Positions 1 through 8,400 are shown, numbered from the stretch's first letter. The stretch: DNA of 15,737 nucleotides from a gamma proteobacterium symbiont of Bathyaustriella thionipta (GCA_025656895.1 JAHXHF010000194.1:1-15737); one strand, 5' to 3'. Notes: generated from the sequence alone by a model not told the origin. Translations and numbers: made by a program.

Positions 1-75
1 ATATTTGGCTTGCATGTCTTTACCTCAAGGCGCCCCATTTACGTTAAATAGATAATTTCTAGAGGCGAAAGGTAT

Positions 76-603
76 CCTGACACAGGGGGAATTGATTTTG
101 CCAAATCATTAAAAAAGAAAGAAAGTACAGCCGATATTCCGGTCATTATGCTGACAGCCCGTGGTGAAGAAGCGGATAAAGTACGTGGCTTTGAGGCCGG
201 CATTGATGACTATATATCCAAGCCGTTCTCGATCAGGGAACTGATAGCGCGCATCCATGCAGTCTTAAGGCGCTCCCGCTCAATAGATGAGGATTCACAA
301 AGGATTCAGGTGGACAAGCTGCAAATTGAGCCGCAAATGCACCGTGTATCAGCCAACGGTCGTGAAATAAGGCTGGGACCGAAAGAGTTCAGGTTATTGC
401 ATTATTTAATGCGGCGCAAGGAAAGGGTTCATAGCCGGGAGCAGCTGCTTGATCGGGTATGGGGTGAGGCAGTCTATGTTGAAGAACGCACGGTCGATGT
501 GCATATTCGTCGTTTGCGCAAAGCACTTGCTGTTGAAGACTGTGATCGCTTCATACAAACAATCCGTGGAAGCGGCTATCGATTCTCAGGTAAACCCGTT
601 TAA
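76..603 (+). CDS. phoB: PhoB-like OmpR-family response regulator, 5' part missing
   Basis: This is the C-terminal three quarters of a two-component response regulator that, by family, activates phosphate-starvation genes after phosphorylation by PhoR. Seen: the end of a receiver domain (PDTGGIDF, then IPVIMLTARGEEADKVRGFE with the conserved Thr, then DDYISKPF with the conserved Lys), followed by a complete winged-helix DNA-binding domain (GPKEFRLLHYLM, SREQLLDRVWG, VEERTVDVHIRRLRKAL, IRGSGYRFS). These match the PhoB pattern closely. The first roughly 57 residues, including the phosphoacceptor Asp, are absent. In-frame homology starts near base 76, and the same frame has a stop at 49-51. No other frame in bases 1-75 reads like a receiver domain. 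The first in-frame ATG, at 148, lies inside the receiver domain and is unlikely to be the true start. No phoR follows, although phoB is normally followed by it. The product is either cut by a contig edge or a broken gene. Confidence 0.85.
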   Translation, partial: PDTGGIDFAKSLKKKESTADIPVIMLTARGEEADKVRGFEAGIDDYISKPFSIRELIARIHAVLRRSRSIDEDSQRIQVDKLQIEPQMHRVSANGREIRLGPKEFRLLHYLMRRKERVHSREQLLDRVWGEAVYVEERTVDVHIRRLRKALAVEDCDRFIQTIRGSGYRFSGKPV

Positions 604-848
604 TGTATTACTTGCCTGTTTGTAGAGTTGACGGCATTCATCGTCATCAGCGCGGTTGCTATTAGATGTGATTCAGGCATGTGCATCGGGTGCCACAGAG
701 AACAGAAGCTGAATACACTATTGGCGTTGTTTAAAAAAGTTGTCCAAGAGGCCAATTCTAATGGTCATTAAGTGATGCAACCTGCAAAGTATAGGATGTA
801 TGTTGTGCCGCGCTCTTTTAGCTAATGCTCACAGATGATTGTTTCGTT
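604..848. other. Intergenic stretch between phoB and the convergent epimerase
   Basis: These 245 bases hold no gene that I can support. The phoB frame stays open after its TAA stop to another TAA at 769-771, but there is no good start or ribosome binding site and the translation resembles nothing I know. No histidine-kinase (phoR) sequence is visible. I see no convincing intrinsic terminator, although phoB and the epimerase converge here. Confidence 0.5.
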
Positions 849-1978
849 TTAAGCGCTACGCCCGAACAGATTATGCCGTTGCAGTTCATCGACTGTTTTC
901 TGGTACAGGTCGACAGGCTCCTGTGTATCAGCCCAGTTTGTATAACGCTGCATGCCCTTTTTTAATCCAACCTTTGGCTGATAGCCAAGAATTTTGTGTG
1001 CCTGTTGCAGGTCGGCATAACAAGAACGAATGTCTCCTACACGGAACTCTCCACGGTCTTTAATAAAGGGTGTTGTATGAGTAGCCCTGCCCATAGCCAT
1101 GGCTATGTCATTGATGGTGGAGATGGAGCCTTCTCCAATGTTGATACAACAGCCGGGTGGGCTGTCGGTTTGCAGTGCCAGCAGATTGGCTTGTACTACG
1201 TCATCAATATAAACAAAGTCGCGTTCCGGCAAGCCGTGTTCATAAAGATAGATGGGCTTACCGTTTTTCATGCGTGAATAAAAAATGGAAACCACGCCGG
1301 TATAGGGATTTTGCAGTGATTGGCGAGGCCCATAAACATTAAAATATCGTAGCATAGTGACGGGTATAGAAAAGGTTTCAGCCGCATACAAGCATAAATC
1401 TTCCTGATGTTTTTTGTCCAGGCATAAACCGACATGGGATGCAGCGGGCGATCTTCTGCCGTGGCCAGGCTGCGGCTTGATTGATTGCATTTGGGGCAGT
1501 AAACATCAAAAAATCCCTGTTGCATATTTTCACGTTTGCGAGTTTTTGGGTGAAACTGCCCGTGCTGTTGGCAGACATGTGTGCCTTCACCATAAACGGC
1601 GCGTGAAGAACTGAGCACAAAGCGTTTTAGTTTGATCTTGTTTTTTATAATGACTTCCAGCAGGGTGGCTGTGCCGCTGTCGGCGGTTTGTACATAATGC
1701 TGCATGTCGTACATGCTTTGGCCAACACCGGTGAGTGCGGCTAAATGCATCACCGCATCCATGCCATCCAGGGCGGCGCTTACATCTTCAATGCAACAAA
1801 CATCGCCATGAATACATTCAACCTGAGGGTGCATATAATCAGGGAATTGTCGGCTGGAGCCGTGTATCTGCGGGTCAAGAATATCCAGCACTCTCACTTG
1901 ATAGCCGAGTTCTATGAGTTTGTCTGCTGTGTGTGATCCGATGAAGCCGGCTCCGCCGGTGATGAGTATTTTATTCAT
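849..1978 (-). pseudogene. NAD-dependent sugar-nucleotide epimerase, probably dTDP-L-rhamnose 4-epimerase, frameshifted
   Basis: This is an extended short-chain dehydrogenase/reductase of about 376 residues once one frameshift is repaired. Seen: the Rossmann motif GGAGFIG (residues 8-14), the active-site Ser strand LSSSRAVYGEG (about 122-132), the catalytic Tyr185-x3-Lys189 (SVYAWTK), then LRYFNVYGPRQ, ERDFVYIDDV and NIGEGS in the second frame. Between the Ser strand and the Tyr lies an insertion with C136-x2-H139 and C161-x2-C164, a likely zinc site. I associate this insertion with dTDP-L-rhamnose 4-epimerases (WbiB-like), which make dTDP-6-deoxy-L-talose; this assignment is from memory. The rml operon in the same window supports it. 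Frame: bases 1410-1415 hold six A on the coding strand; a seventh would join the N-terminal part (1978 down to about 1410) to the C-terminal part (to 849) at the catalytic TKKHQE. As written, the product would lose its C-terminal half, which by family shapes the sugar site. No clear ribosome binding site precedes the ATG at 1978. Alternative: another nucleotide-sugar 4-epimerase. Confidence 0.72.
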
Positions 1979-2007
1979 GGGTGCCCAGCATAATGATGAG
2001 CGGCGGA

Positions 2008-2026
2008 TGATCCGTGCAATGGATCA
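2008..2026. repeat. Inverted repeat in the epimerase leader
   Basis: TGATCC and GGATCA are perfect 6-bp arms separated by 7 bases. They lie 30-48 bases upstream of the epimerase ATG on the minus strand, where an operator or a 5' leader hairpin could sit. No regulator is implied by the sequence itself. Confidence 0.35.
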
Positions 2027-2082
2027 CAGATTAATTGGATGGCTGGGGTGAGTTAGTCTGAGTGAAGACTGGTTCTGTGTGA

Positions 2083-2102
2083 ACTGTGAATCAAGCCACA
2101 GT
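2083..2102. repeat. Inverted repeat downstream of the hemolysin III-like gene
   Basis: ACTGTG and CACAGT form perfect 6-bp arms around an 8-base loop, 17 bases past the stop of the hemolysin III-like gene on the minus strand. No T-run follows on either strand, so it is not a standard intrinsic terminator. It could be a transcript-end hairpin or an operator for the epimerase. Confidence 0.35.
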
Positions 2103-2118
2103 TTAACCGGCAAGCAAC

Positions 2119-2781
2119 CTACGCAGGTGCACTGGGCACCACATAAAACAGAATAGAAAAGAAGTGAAATACACTGCCGGCCAACACAAACAGATGCCAG
2201 ATGGCATGGTTGTAAGCCAGTTTTTCCCACACAAAGAAGACAGCACCAATGGTATAGCAGAGGCCGCCAATCAGCAGGAGCAGCAGGCCTCCGGTTGCAA
2301 CCGCATCCAGCATCGGGTTAATGGCAATGACCACCAGCCATCCCATAAGCATGTACAGCGCCAGTGAGAGTTTTTCCTTGTGTGGCGCGATAATCTGCAT
2401 GCAAACGCCAAGCAGTGCCAGTGACCAGATCAGGCCAAACAGTATCCAGCCCCATTCACTATTACGCAGGCTCACCAGGGTAAAAGGTGTGTAAGTTCCT
2501 GCAATTAGCAGATAAATAGCAGCGTGATCACAGTGCTGTAATACGGCTTTGGCGCGTACATGGCTGACACCGTGATAAAGCGTTGAGGCGGTATAAAGCA
2601 GAATCAGGGTGGCACCAAAGATACTGCTGCTGGCAATGTGCCAGGCATTGCCATAGAGTGCCGAAAAGGCCACCAGAACCACCAGGCCGGCAATACTGAG
2701 CGCAATGCCTATTCCATGGCTTATGGTATGGGCTATTTCTTCGGCCAGACTGTATTCGGCTTCTATTACATTACTTTGCAT
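2119..2781 (-). CDS. trhA: Hemolysin III / PAQR-family integral membrane protein (YqfA/TrhA-like)
   Basis: This is a 220-residue, seven-helix inner-membrane protein of the hemolysin III family. The bacterial members are related to the PAQR receptors and linked to membrane lipid or fluidity homeostasis; the name hemolysin is historical. Seen: the N-terminal HTISHGIGIALS, then STLYHGVSHV, DHAAIYLLIAGTYTPFTLV, and near the C-terminus the HAIWHLFVLAGSVFHF helix. These are the conserved His/Ser/Asp positions proposed to bind zinc in the PAQR fold. Length is typical (205-220 residues). The ATG at 2781 has a good GGAG ribosome binding site about 10 bases upstream and an extended -10 promoter 40 bases upstream, so the gene can be transcribed on its own although it lies 86 bp behind the glucosidase on the same strand. 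The gene looks intact. The exact function in this organism cannot be told. Confidence 0.88.
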   Translation of the reverse strand: MQSNVIEAEYSLAEEIAHTISHGIGIALSIAGLVVLVAFSALYGNAWHIASSSIFGATLILLYTASTLYHGVSHVRAKAVLQHCDHAAIYLLIAGTYTPFTLVSLRNSEWGWILFGLIWSLALLGVCMQIIAPHKEKLSLALYMLMGWLVVIAINPMLDAVATGGLLLLLIGGLCYTIGAVFFVWEKLAYNHAIWHLFVLAGSVFHFFSILFYVVPSAPA

Positions 2782-2820
2782 GGCGGGCCACTCCAGTTAT
2801 TCAGGCTGCAAGTTATCGCT

Positions 2821-2829
2821 ATTATAGCA
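2821..2829 (-). promoter_or_regulatory. Extended -10 promoter for the hemolysin III-like gene
   Basis: The minus strand reads TGCTATAAT here: a perfect sigma-70 -10 hexamer with the TGn extension, about 40 bases before the ATG at 2781. No good -35 is visible at 16-18 bp, which is usual for extended -10 promoters. The G+C-rich hairpin at 2841-2859 lies in the region where a -35 would be. Confidence 0.6.
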
Positions 2830-2840
2830 TTTTAAGGTTT

Positions 2841-2859
2841 TGGCGGCTGAAGGCCGCCA
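2841..2859. terminator. Short G+C-rich hairpin after the glucosidase gene
   Basis: TGGCGGC and GCCGCCA form a perfect 7-bp stem with a 5-base loop, 8 bases past the glucosidase stop on the minus strand. No U-run follows in that direction, so the hairpin may mark or protect the transcript end rather than act as a strong intrinsic terminator. Confidence 0.4.
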
Positions 2860-2867
2860 GGTAGCAT

Positions 2868-5494
2868 TCAGGCAATATCGTCGATAAGTGCGTCAGGGTT
2901 GCCGGCATCCAGCCCGCTCCAGGGTTTTACGTCTTTCTGATAACGGCGCATAACCAGGTTGGCCAGCAGGCCGGTCCAGCCGGTTTGGTGCGAAGCGCCC
3001 AGGCTTAAGCCCTGGTCGGCATGAAAATATTCACCGAACAACATCAGGTCCTGCCAGAAAGGATCATCTTGTAAGGGGCTGTCGGCCTCATAGGCGGGAA
3101 TAAGACCCTGCTCATTGCGCCGGTAGAGGTCGGAAAGCCTTTGCGAGATGAGTGTGGCGATCTGCTTCAGGTTTTTGCGTTCACCGTTCAGGCAAGGCAC
3201 GGCAACCGTGAATTCATCCCCCAGAAAACGGTGAAAACGCTCCAGTGCATGCACCAGTGAATAATTGGTGGGCAGCCACACCGGACCACGCCAGTTGGAA
3301 TTGCCACCAAACATGGGTGAGCTGGATTCTCCGGGGACATATTCAATCAGCGCTTCACCAATGCCGGGTATATGCCCAAGGTGCGTGTCATTTGTATGAA
3401 TTTTGCTGAGGCTGCGAATGCCGTAAGGAGATAGAAATTGTTCAGAATCCAGCAGCCGTTGCAGAATGCGTGGCAGCATGGAGTGATCCACCAGTGACAG
3501 CAGATGTTCGCCCCGCTCGTTTTCCCAGGCGGATCAACCACTTCAACCGCAAATAAAGGAATCAGCCCTACCCAGGAATAGGCATTAATACGATGAATTT
3601 GTTTTTCCGGGGTAATCACCAGATCGGTAAAAAAGCCGTTTTCCATATCCCACAGCCCCGGCATGCCGGTTTCCTCGCTACCGGCAATGGCGTTGGCAAT
3701 GGAAAGAAACTGCTGATAACAGTAAATGGCAATATCTTCATAAGACGGGTCTTTGGCACAGAGTTCCAGCGCCATACTGGTCATTTTCAGGGAAAAATGT
3801 GCCATCCAGCCGGTCGCATCGGCCTGTTTCAGCTGGTATCCGGACGTCAGAGGATTAGAGCGGTTATACACGGAAATATTGTCCAGCCCCATGAAGCCGC
3901 CTTCAAACAGATTGTGTCCGTCGGCGTCTTTGCGATTGATCCACCAGGAAAAATTCAGCAGAAGTTTGTGAAATACGCGTGCCAGATAATCCAGATCACC
4001 CTGCCCGCGTTGTACGCGTTCGGCACGGAATACCTTAAGCGCACCCATAGCGTGTACCGGTGGGTTTACGTCTGCAAAATTCCATTCATAAGCAGGAATC
4101 TGGCCGTTCGGGTGCAGATAGCGGTCGGACAGCATCAGTTCTATCTGGTCTTTGGCAAAATCAATATCCAGCAGTGCCAGTGCCGAGCAGTGGTAAGCCA
4201 GATCCCAGGCGGCAAACCAGGGGTACTCCCAGGCATCCGGCATGGAAATAACATCATGTGCCTTGAAATGCCGCCAGTGTTTGTTGCGCCCTTGATGGCG
4301 TTCTTGTGGTGGCGCTTCCTGATCACCCCGCAGCCAGCGCTCCACATCATAATGATAGAATTGCTTCGTCCAGATCATGCCGGCCAGTGCCTGACGCAGC
4401 AGACGGGCATCATGCGCATCGGCTTCCGGCAACAAATCATCATAGAACACATCGGCTTCAGACTGGCGGGCGGACAAGGTGGTGGACATACGTGCAAAAG
4501 GTTGCGCCAGGGCTTGGGCCGATAACACCAGATCAATGTGCGTACTTTGTCCGGCGGCTACCTCAAGTCGATTCCAGGTCGCGAATTTTGTGCCGTTCTG
4601 ATCGGGGTTAACGGCATTTTTATCATTGTCGATCAAACGCCGATGGAAAGCGTCTTTAACATAGGGGCTGTTGTTGCTGTCCGACCAGAGTAGTTCGGTA
4701 TTGGATTCATTGTTGGTGAACAAAGGCTCGGCTGGCTGTGCGCCGTACAGATAATAACGTCCCAGTTCATTATGTTGGGTGCTGACCGCCCAGCAAGCGT
4801 CGCCCTGCGCATCAATCAGGTTGATTTGCGGGCGCTGAACATCATCACCCCATGACCAGGTATTGCGAAACCACAAACTGGGCAGCAGATGCAAAGTAGC
4901 CGTTTGCTGGCTGCGGTTGTGCGCATAAATGCGAATATGAATCTGCCCGGCATCGGCCTTGGCGTAGAGTACCTCTATGCCCCAGTAGCGATCATCATCA
5001 AATACGCCGGTGTCAGCCAGTTGGTAAGGGGGCTCATGGCGGCTGCGGCGTGCGTTTTCGTCAATCAAGTCCTGATAAGGAAAAGCGCTTTGCGGATATT
5101 TATACAAATAGCGCATCCAGCTGTGGCTGGGCGTGGCATCGCGATAAAAATACATTTCCTTAACATCTTCACCACGATTGCCCTGGCTGCTGGTTAGACC
5201 AAAAGCACGTTCTTTGAGAATGTGATCTTGACCATTCCACAAAGCCAGTGCAAAGCACAGCTGCTGCTGCTCATCACAGATGCCGCCCAGCCCGTCCTCG
5301 TTCCAGCGGTAGGCACGCGCATGTGCCTGCTCATGCGGAAAATAGTCCCAGGCTTCGCCATCGGCACTGTAATCTTCGCGCACGGTGCCCCAGGCGCGCT
5401 CTGCCAGATACGGCCCCCATTGTCGCCAGTCGGCTGTGCCTTCTTTTTGCTGTTGCAGGCGTTGGCGTTCTTCGTTCTGAGAGGGGCGAGCCAT
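2868..5494 (-). pseudogene. GH63 / MGH1-like glucosidase, reading frame broken near base 3530
   Basis: This is a large cytoplasmic glycoside hydrolase of the GH63, mannosylglycerate-hydrolase-like group, often annotated simply as glucosidase; substrates are probably alpha-glucosides or compatible-solute glycosides. Seen: an N-terminal part with WGPYLAERAWGTVREDYSAD, NRGEDVKEMYFYRDATPSHS and TLHLLPSLWFRNTWSWGDD. The catalytic (alpha/alpha)-barrel has FAAWDLAYHCSALA and YEWNFADVNPPVHA (about residue 470), then NAYSWVGLIPLFAVEVV. In another frame follow SAWENERGEHLLSLVD, FLSPYGIRSLSK and FGGNSNWRGPVWLPTNY (about 3261-3311). The frame switches by one base at about 3530. Family members, as I recall, carry about 25-30 further residues at that point (an LPDFxRRLEWF-like segment), so a small internal deletion is more likely than a single lost base. 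There are no signal peptide or membrane segments. The ATG at 5494 lies 6 bp behind the uvrA stop, with AGGT just upstream, so the gene is co-transcribed with uvrA. As written, translation would stop near 3347, before the conserved C-terminal barrel motif. Confidence 0.82.
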
Positions 5495-5500
5495 AGATAC

Positions 5501-8320
5501 CTACAATATTTTTTTAAGATAATGACCAGTATAGGACTGTTTCATGCCAGCCAGTTGTTCGGGTGTACCCTGGGCAATAATCTGGCCACCTTTTTCACCG
5601 CCTTCGGGGCCCAGGTCAATCACCCAGTCGGCGGTTTTTACTACATCCAGGTTGTGCTCAATCACAACCACGGTATTGCCATGATCGCGTAGCCGGTGCA
5701 ACACACTCAGTAGTTGTTTGACATCATGGAAATGCAGGCCGGTGGTGGGTTCATCCAGAATATACAGGGTATTGCCGGTATCGCGTTTGGACAGTTCACG
5801 CGCCAGTTTCACTCTTTGTGCTTCGCCACCTGAAAGCGTGGTGGCATTCTGCCCCAGGCGAATGTAAGACAGCCCGACATCCATCAGGGTTTGCAGTTTG
5901 CGTTTAAGTACGGGTACGGCCTCGAAGAACTCCAGCGCGTCTTCTACCGTCATTTTCAGTACCTGGTCTATGGTTTTGCCCTTGTAGCGAATTTCCAGCG
6001 TGTTGCGGTTGTAACGCTGGCCGTTGCAGACATCACATTTTACAAAAATGTCCGGCAGAAAATGCATTTCCACTTTGATGACGCCATCGCCACGGCAAGC
6101 TTCACAACGCCCGCCCTTTACATTAAAGCTGAAACGCCCCGGGTTATAGCCGCGTGAGCGTGATTCCTGCGTACCCGCAAACAGCTCCCGAATGGGTGTG
6201 AACAGGCCGGTATAAGTGGCCGGATTAGAGCGTGGTGTGCGTCCAATCGGGCTTTGATCTATGTCCACTACCTTGTCCATTTGATCCAGTCCAGTGATGC
6301 TTTCATAAGCGGCTGGTTCGGTATTAGCTCCATTTAATTCGGCGGCTGTAATGGGGTAGAGTGTGTCATTGATGAGGGTGGATTTACCGGAACCGGAAAC
6401 GCCGGTAATGCAGCAAAAAGTTCCCAGCGGAATATCCACGTCAACCTGTTTCAGATTATTGCCGGCAGCGCCTCTGATGCTGAGAAAACGGTCATCCTGA
6501 ATCTCTTTGCGCGTTGCCGGAATTTCAATGCATTGCTTACCGGAAAGGTACTGTCCGGTTAGTGAGTCCTTACACCGGATAATATCAGCGGCGCTGCCCT
6601 GGCTGATAATGTGGCCGCCGTGTACACCTGCGCCGGGGCCGATATCAACAATATAATCTGCACTGCGGATGGCTTCTTCATCGTGTTCCACCACAATTAC
6701 GCTGTTGCCGAGGTCGCGCAGATAGGTGAGCGTGCTTAACAGACGGTCATTGTCTCGCTGGTGCAGACCAATGGAAGGCTCATCCAGTACATACATAACA
6801 CCCACCAGTCCGGCGCCAATCTGGCTGGCGAGACGAATACGCTGCGCCTCGCCACCGGACAGGGTTTCGGCACTGCGTTCCAGTGTCAGATAATCCAGCC
6901 CCACATTGACCAGAAAGCCCAGTCGCTGGCTGACTTCCTTGATGACTTTTGCGGCAATCTTGCCGCGCTTGCCGGGTAATTTGAGTGAGTCGAAAAAATA
7001 TTGCGCCTTGCCAATGGGCAGTGCGCTCAATTCAGGCAGGGAATGACCATCAATACTGACATGACGGGCGGCTTCGCACAGGCGCATGCCGTGGCATTCG
7101 GGGCAGGGCTGGGTAGAAAGATAACGCGCCAGTTCCTCGCGCACGGTGTTGGATTCGGTTTCCCGATAACGCCGCTGCATGTTGTGAATAATGCCTTCGA
7201 AAGGATGTTTGCGCTCGCTACTGCGGCCACGTTCGTTGAGGTAGCTGAAAGCAATGGATTGCCGGCCGCTGCCATACAGCACTGCTTTCTTTATTTTTTT
7301 GGGTAAATCATCCCAGGGCGTTTCCACATCAAAATCATAGTGTCGGCCAAGAGACTGGATCATCTGGAAATAATAGCTGTTACGTCTGTCCCAACTGCGA
7401 ATGGCGCCGCCGGCCAGACTCAGTTCAGAATGAGCTACCACTTTTTCCGGGTCAAAATATTGTTCCACCCCCAGACCGTCACAGGACGGGCAGGCGCCCA
7501 CCGGGTTGTTGAAAGAAAACAGTCGCGGTTCCAGTTCGGCAATGCTGTAGTTGCAGATGGGGCAGGCATAATTGGCAGAAAACAGCAGTTCTTCCTGATT
7601 TTCGTCATCCATCCAGCTGATGCGCGCCAGCCCTTCAGACAAACGGCAGGCGGTTTCAAAAGATTCGGCCAGGCGCAGCGCCAGATCAGCACGCACTTTG
7701 AAGCGATCAACCACCGCATCAATGCTGTGTTTTTTGTGCAGATCCAGCTCCGGCAGTTCATCCAGTTCATACACCTGCCCATTGATACGGGCGCGGATAA
7801 AGCCCTCTGCCCGCAGTTGTTCAAATAATTTGTGATGTTCGCCTTTTCGTTCCGAAACCATCGGTGCCAGCATCATTAATTTGCTGCCTTCAGGTAAAGC
7901 CAAAACCTGATCGACCATCTGACTGATGGTCTGGGCTTCCAGCTTGCCGCCATGCTCGGGGCAACGCGGTGTGCCAGCACGGGCGAACAGCAAACGCAGA
8001 TAATCGTACACCTCGGTAATGGTGCCAACGGTGGAGCGCGGATTGTGCGAAGTGGTTTTCTGTTCGATGGAAATGGCTGGCGACAGGCCATCAATATGAT
8101 CCACATCCGGCTTTTCCATCATGGACAGAAATTGCCGCGCATAGGCCGACAGAGACTCCACATAACGCCGTTGGCCTTCTGCGTAGATGGTGTCAAAGGC
8201 CAGCGAAGACTTGCCTGAACCCGACAGGCCGGTAATCACAATCAGCTGGTCACGTGGCAGATCCAGATCAATGTTTTTCAGGTTGTGAGTGCGCGCGCCG
8301 CGTATCTGGATTTTCTTCAT
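5501..8320 (-). CDS. uvrA: UvrA, excinuclease ABC damage-recognition ATPase
   Basis: UvrA is the cytoplasmic DNA-damage sensor of nucleotide excision repair. As a dimer it loads UvrB at bulky lesions. The protein has 939 residues, essentially the E. coli length. Seen: a first Walker A, GLSGSGKSS (31-39), with the usual large insertion; a zinc module CPIC...CPSC; a first ABC signature LSGGEAQRIRLASQIG (about 486-501) followed by the Walker B YVLDEPSIGLHQRD; a second Walker A, GVSGSGKSTLIND (about 638-650); a second zinc module CEAC...CDVC; and a second signature LSGGEAQRVKLARELS with the Walker B LYILDEPTTGLHFHD. The gene is intact. The ATG at 8320 gives the canonical MKKIQIRGARTHNLKNI start, although no clear ribosome binding site precedes it. 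The promoter at 8340-8367 leaves a very short leader. The gene is divergent from the MFS gene; uvrA divergent from ssb, with or without an MFS gene between them, is a common gammaproteobacterial arrangement. Confidence 0.98.
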   Translation of the reverse strand: MKKIQIRGARTHNLKNIDLDLPRDQLIVITGLSGSGKSSLAFDTIYAEGQRRYVESLSAYARQFLSMMEKPDVDHIDGLSPAISIEQKTTSHNPRSTVGTITEVYDYLRLLFARAGTPRCPEHGGKLEAQTISQMVDQVLALPEGSKLMMLAPMVSERKGEHHKLFEQLRAEGFIRARINGQVYELDELPELDLHKKHSIDAVVDRFKVRADLALRLAESFETACRLSEGLARISWMDDENQEELLFSANYACPICNYSIAELEPRLFSFNNPVGACPSCDGLGVEQYFDPEKVVAHSELSLAGGAIRSWDRRNSYYFQMIQSLGRHYDFDVETPWDDLPKKIKKAVLYGSGRQSIAFSYLNERGRSSERKHPFEGIIHNMQRRYRETESNTVREELARYLSTQPCPECHGMRLCEAARHVSIDGHSLPELSALPIGKAQYFFDSLKLPGKRGKIAAKVIKEVSQRLGFLVNVGLDYLTLERSAETLSGGEAQRIRLASQIGAGLVGVMYVLDEPSIGLHQRDNDRLLSTLTYLRDLGNSVIVVEHDEEAIRSADYIVDIGPGAGVHGGHIISQGSAADIIRCKDSLTGQYLSGKQCIEIPATRKEIQDDRFLSIRGAAGNNLKQVDVDIPLGTFCCITGVSGSGKSTLINDTLYPITAAELNGANTEPAAYESITGLDQMDKVVDIDQSPIGRTPRSNPATYTGLFTPIRELFAGTQESRSRGYNPGRFSFNVKGGRCEACRGDGVIKVEMHFLPDIFVKCDVCNGQRYNRNTLEIRYKGKTIDQVLKMTVEDALEFFEAVPVLKRKLQTLMDVGLSYIRLGQNATTLSGGEAQRVKLARELSKRDTGNTLYILDEPTTGLHFHDVKQLLSVLHRLRDHGNTVVVIEHNLDVVKTADWVIDLGPEGGEKGGQIIAQGTPEQLAGMKQSYTGHYLKKIL

Positions 8321-8339
8321 GGGGTCTTGAGCGTTTTGG

Positions 8340-8367
8340 AAAATAACCTGATACTATACGCTGTCAA
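8340..8367 (-). promoter_or_regulatory. Sigma-70 promoter for uvrA
   Basis: On the minus strand a perfect -35 TTGACA (8362-8367) is followed after 16 bp by the -10-like TATTTT (8340-8345, 4 of 6 matches). Transcription would start about 13 bases before the uvrA ATG. The spacer holds CAGCGTATAGTATCAG, which has the CAG right half and AT-rich core of a LexA box but an imperfect left half, so SOS control is possible but not shown. Confidence 0.6.
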
Positions 8368-8400
8368 ATATATTCAAGCCAAAGCAAAACATTCGAATCA

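Noticed and set aside
619..771. Open frame in the gap after phoB (ends ...LLALFKKVVQEANSNGH) with a CxxC-like piece
   Set aside because: There is no suitable start with a ribosome binding site and no recognisable homology. It simply continues the phoB frame past its stop.
1081..1490. Reading the two epimerase halves as two separate genes
   Set aside because: The N-terminal and C-terminal motifs together make one epimerase, and one added base joins them at the catalytic Tyr-x3-Lys.
3593..4525. Long plus-strand frame of 310 codons opposite the glucosidase gene
   Set aside because: It is antisense to clear GH63 coding sequence and its composition is that of a shadow frame. There is no ribosome binding site.
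5222..5692. Plus-strand frame of 156 codons across the uvrA/glucosidase junction
   Set aside because: It lies opposite two well-supported genes and has no homology or start signal.
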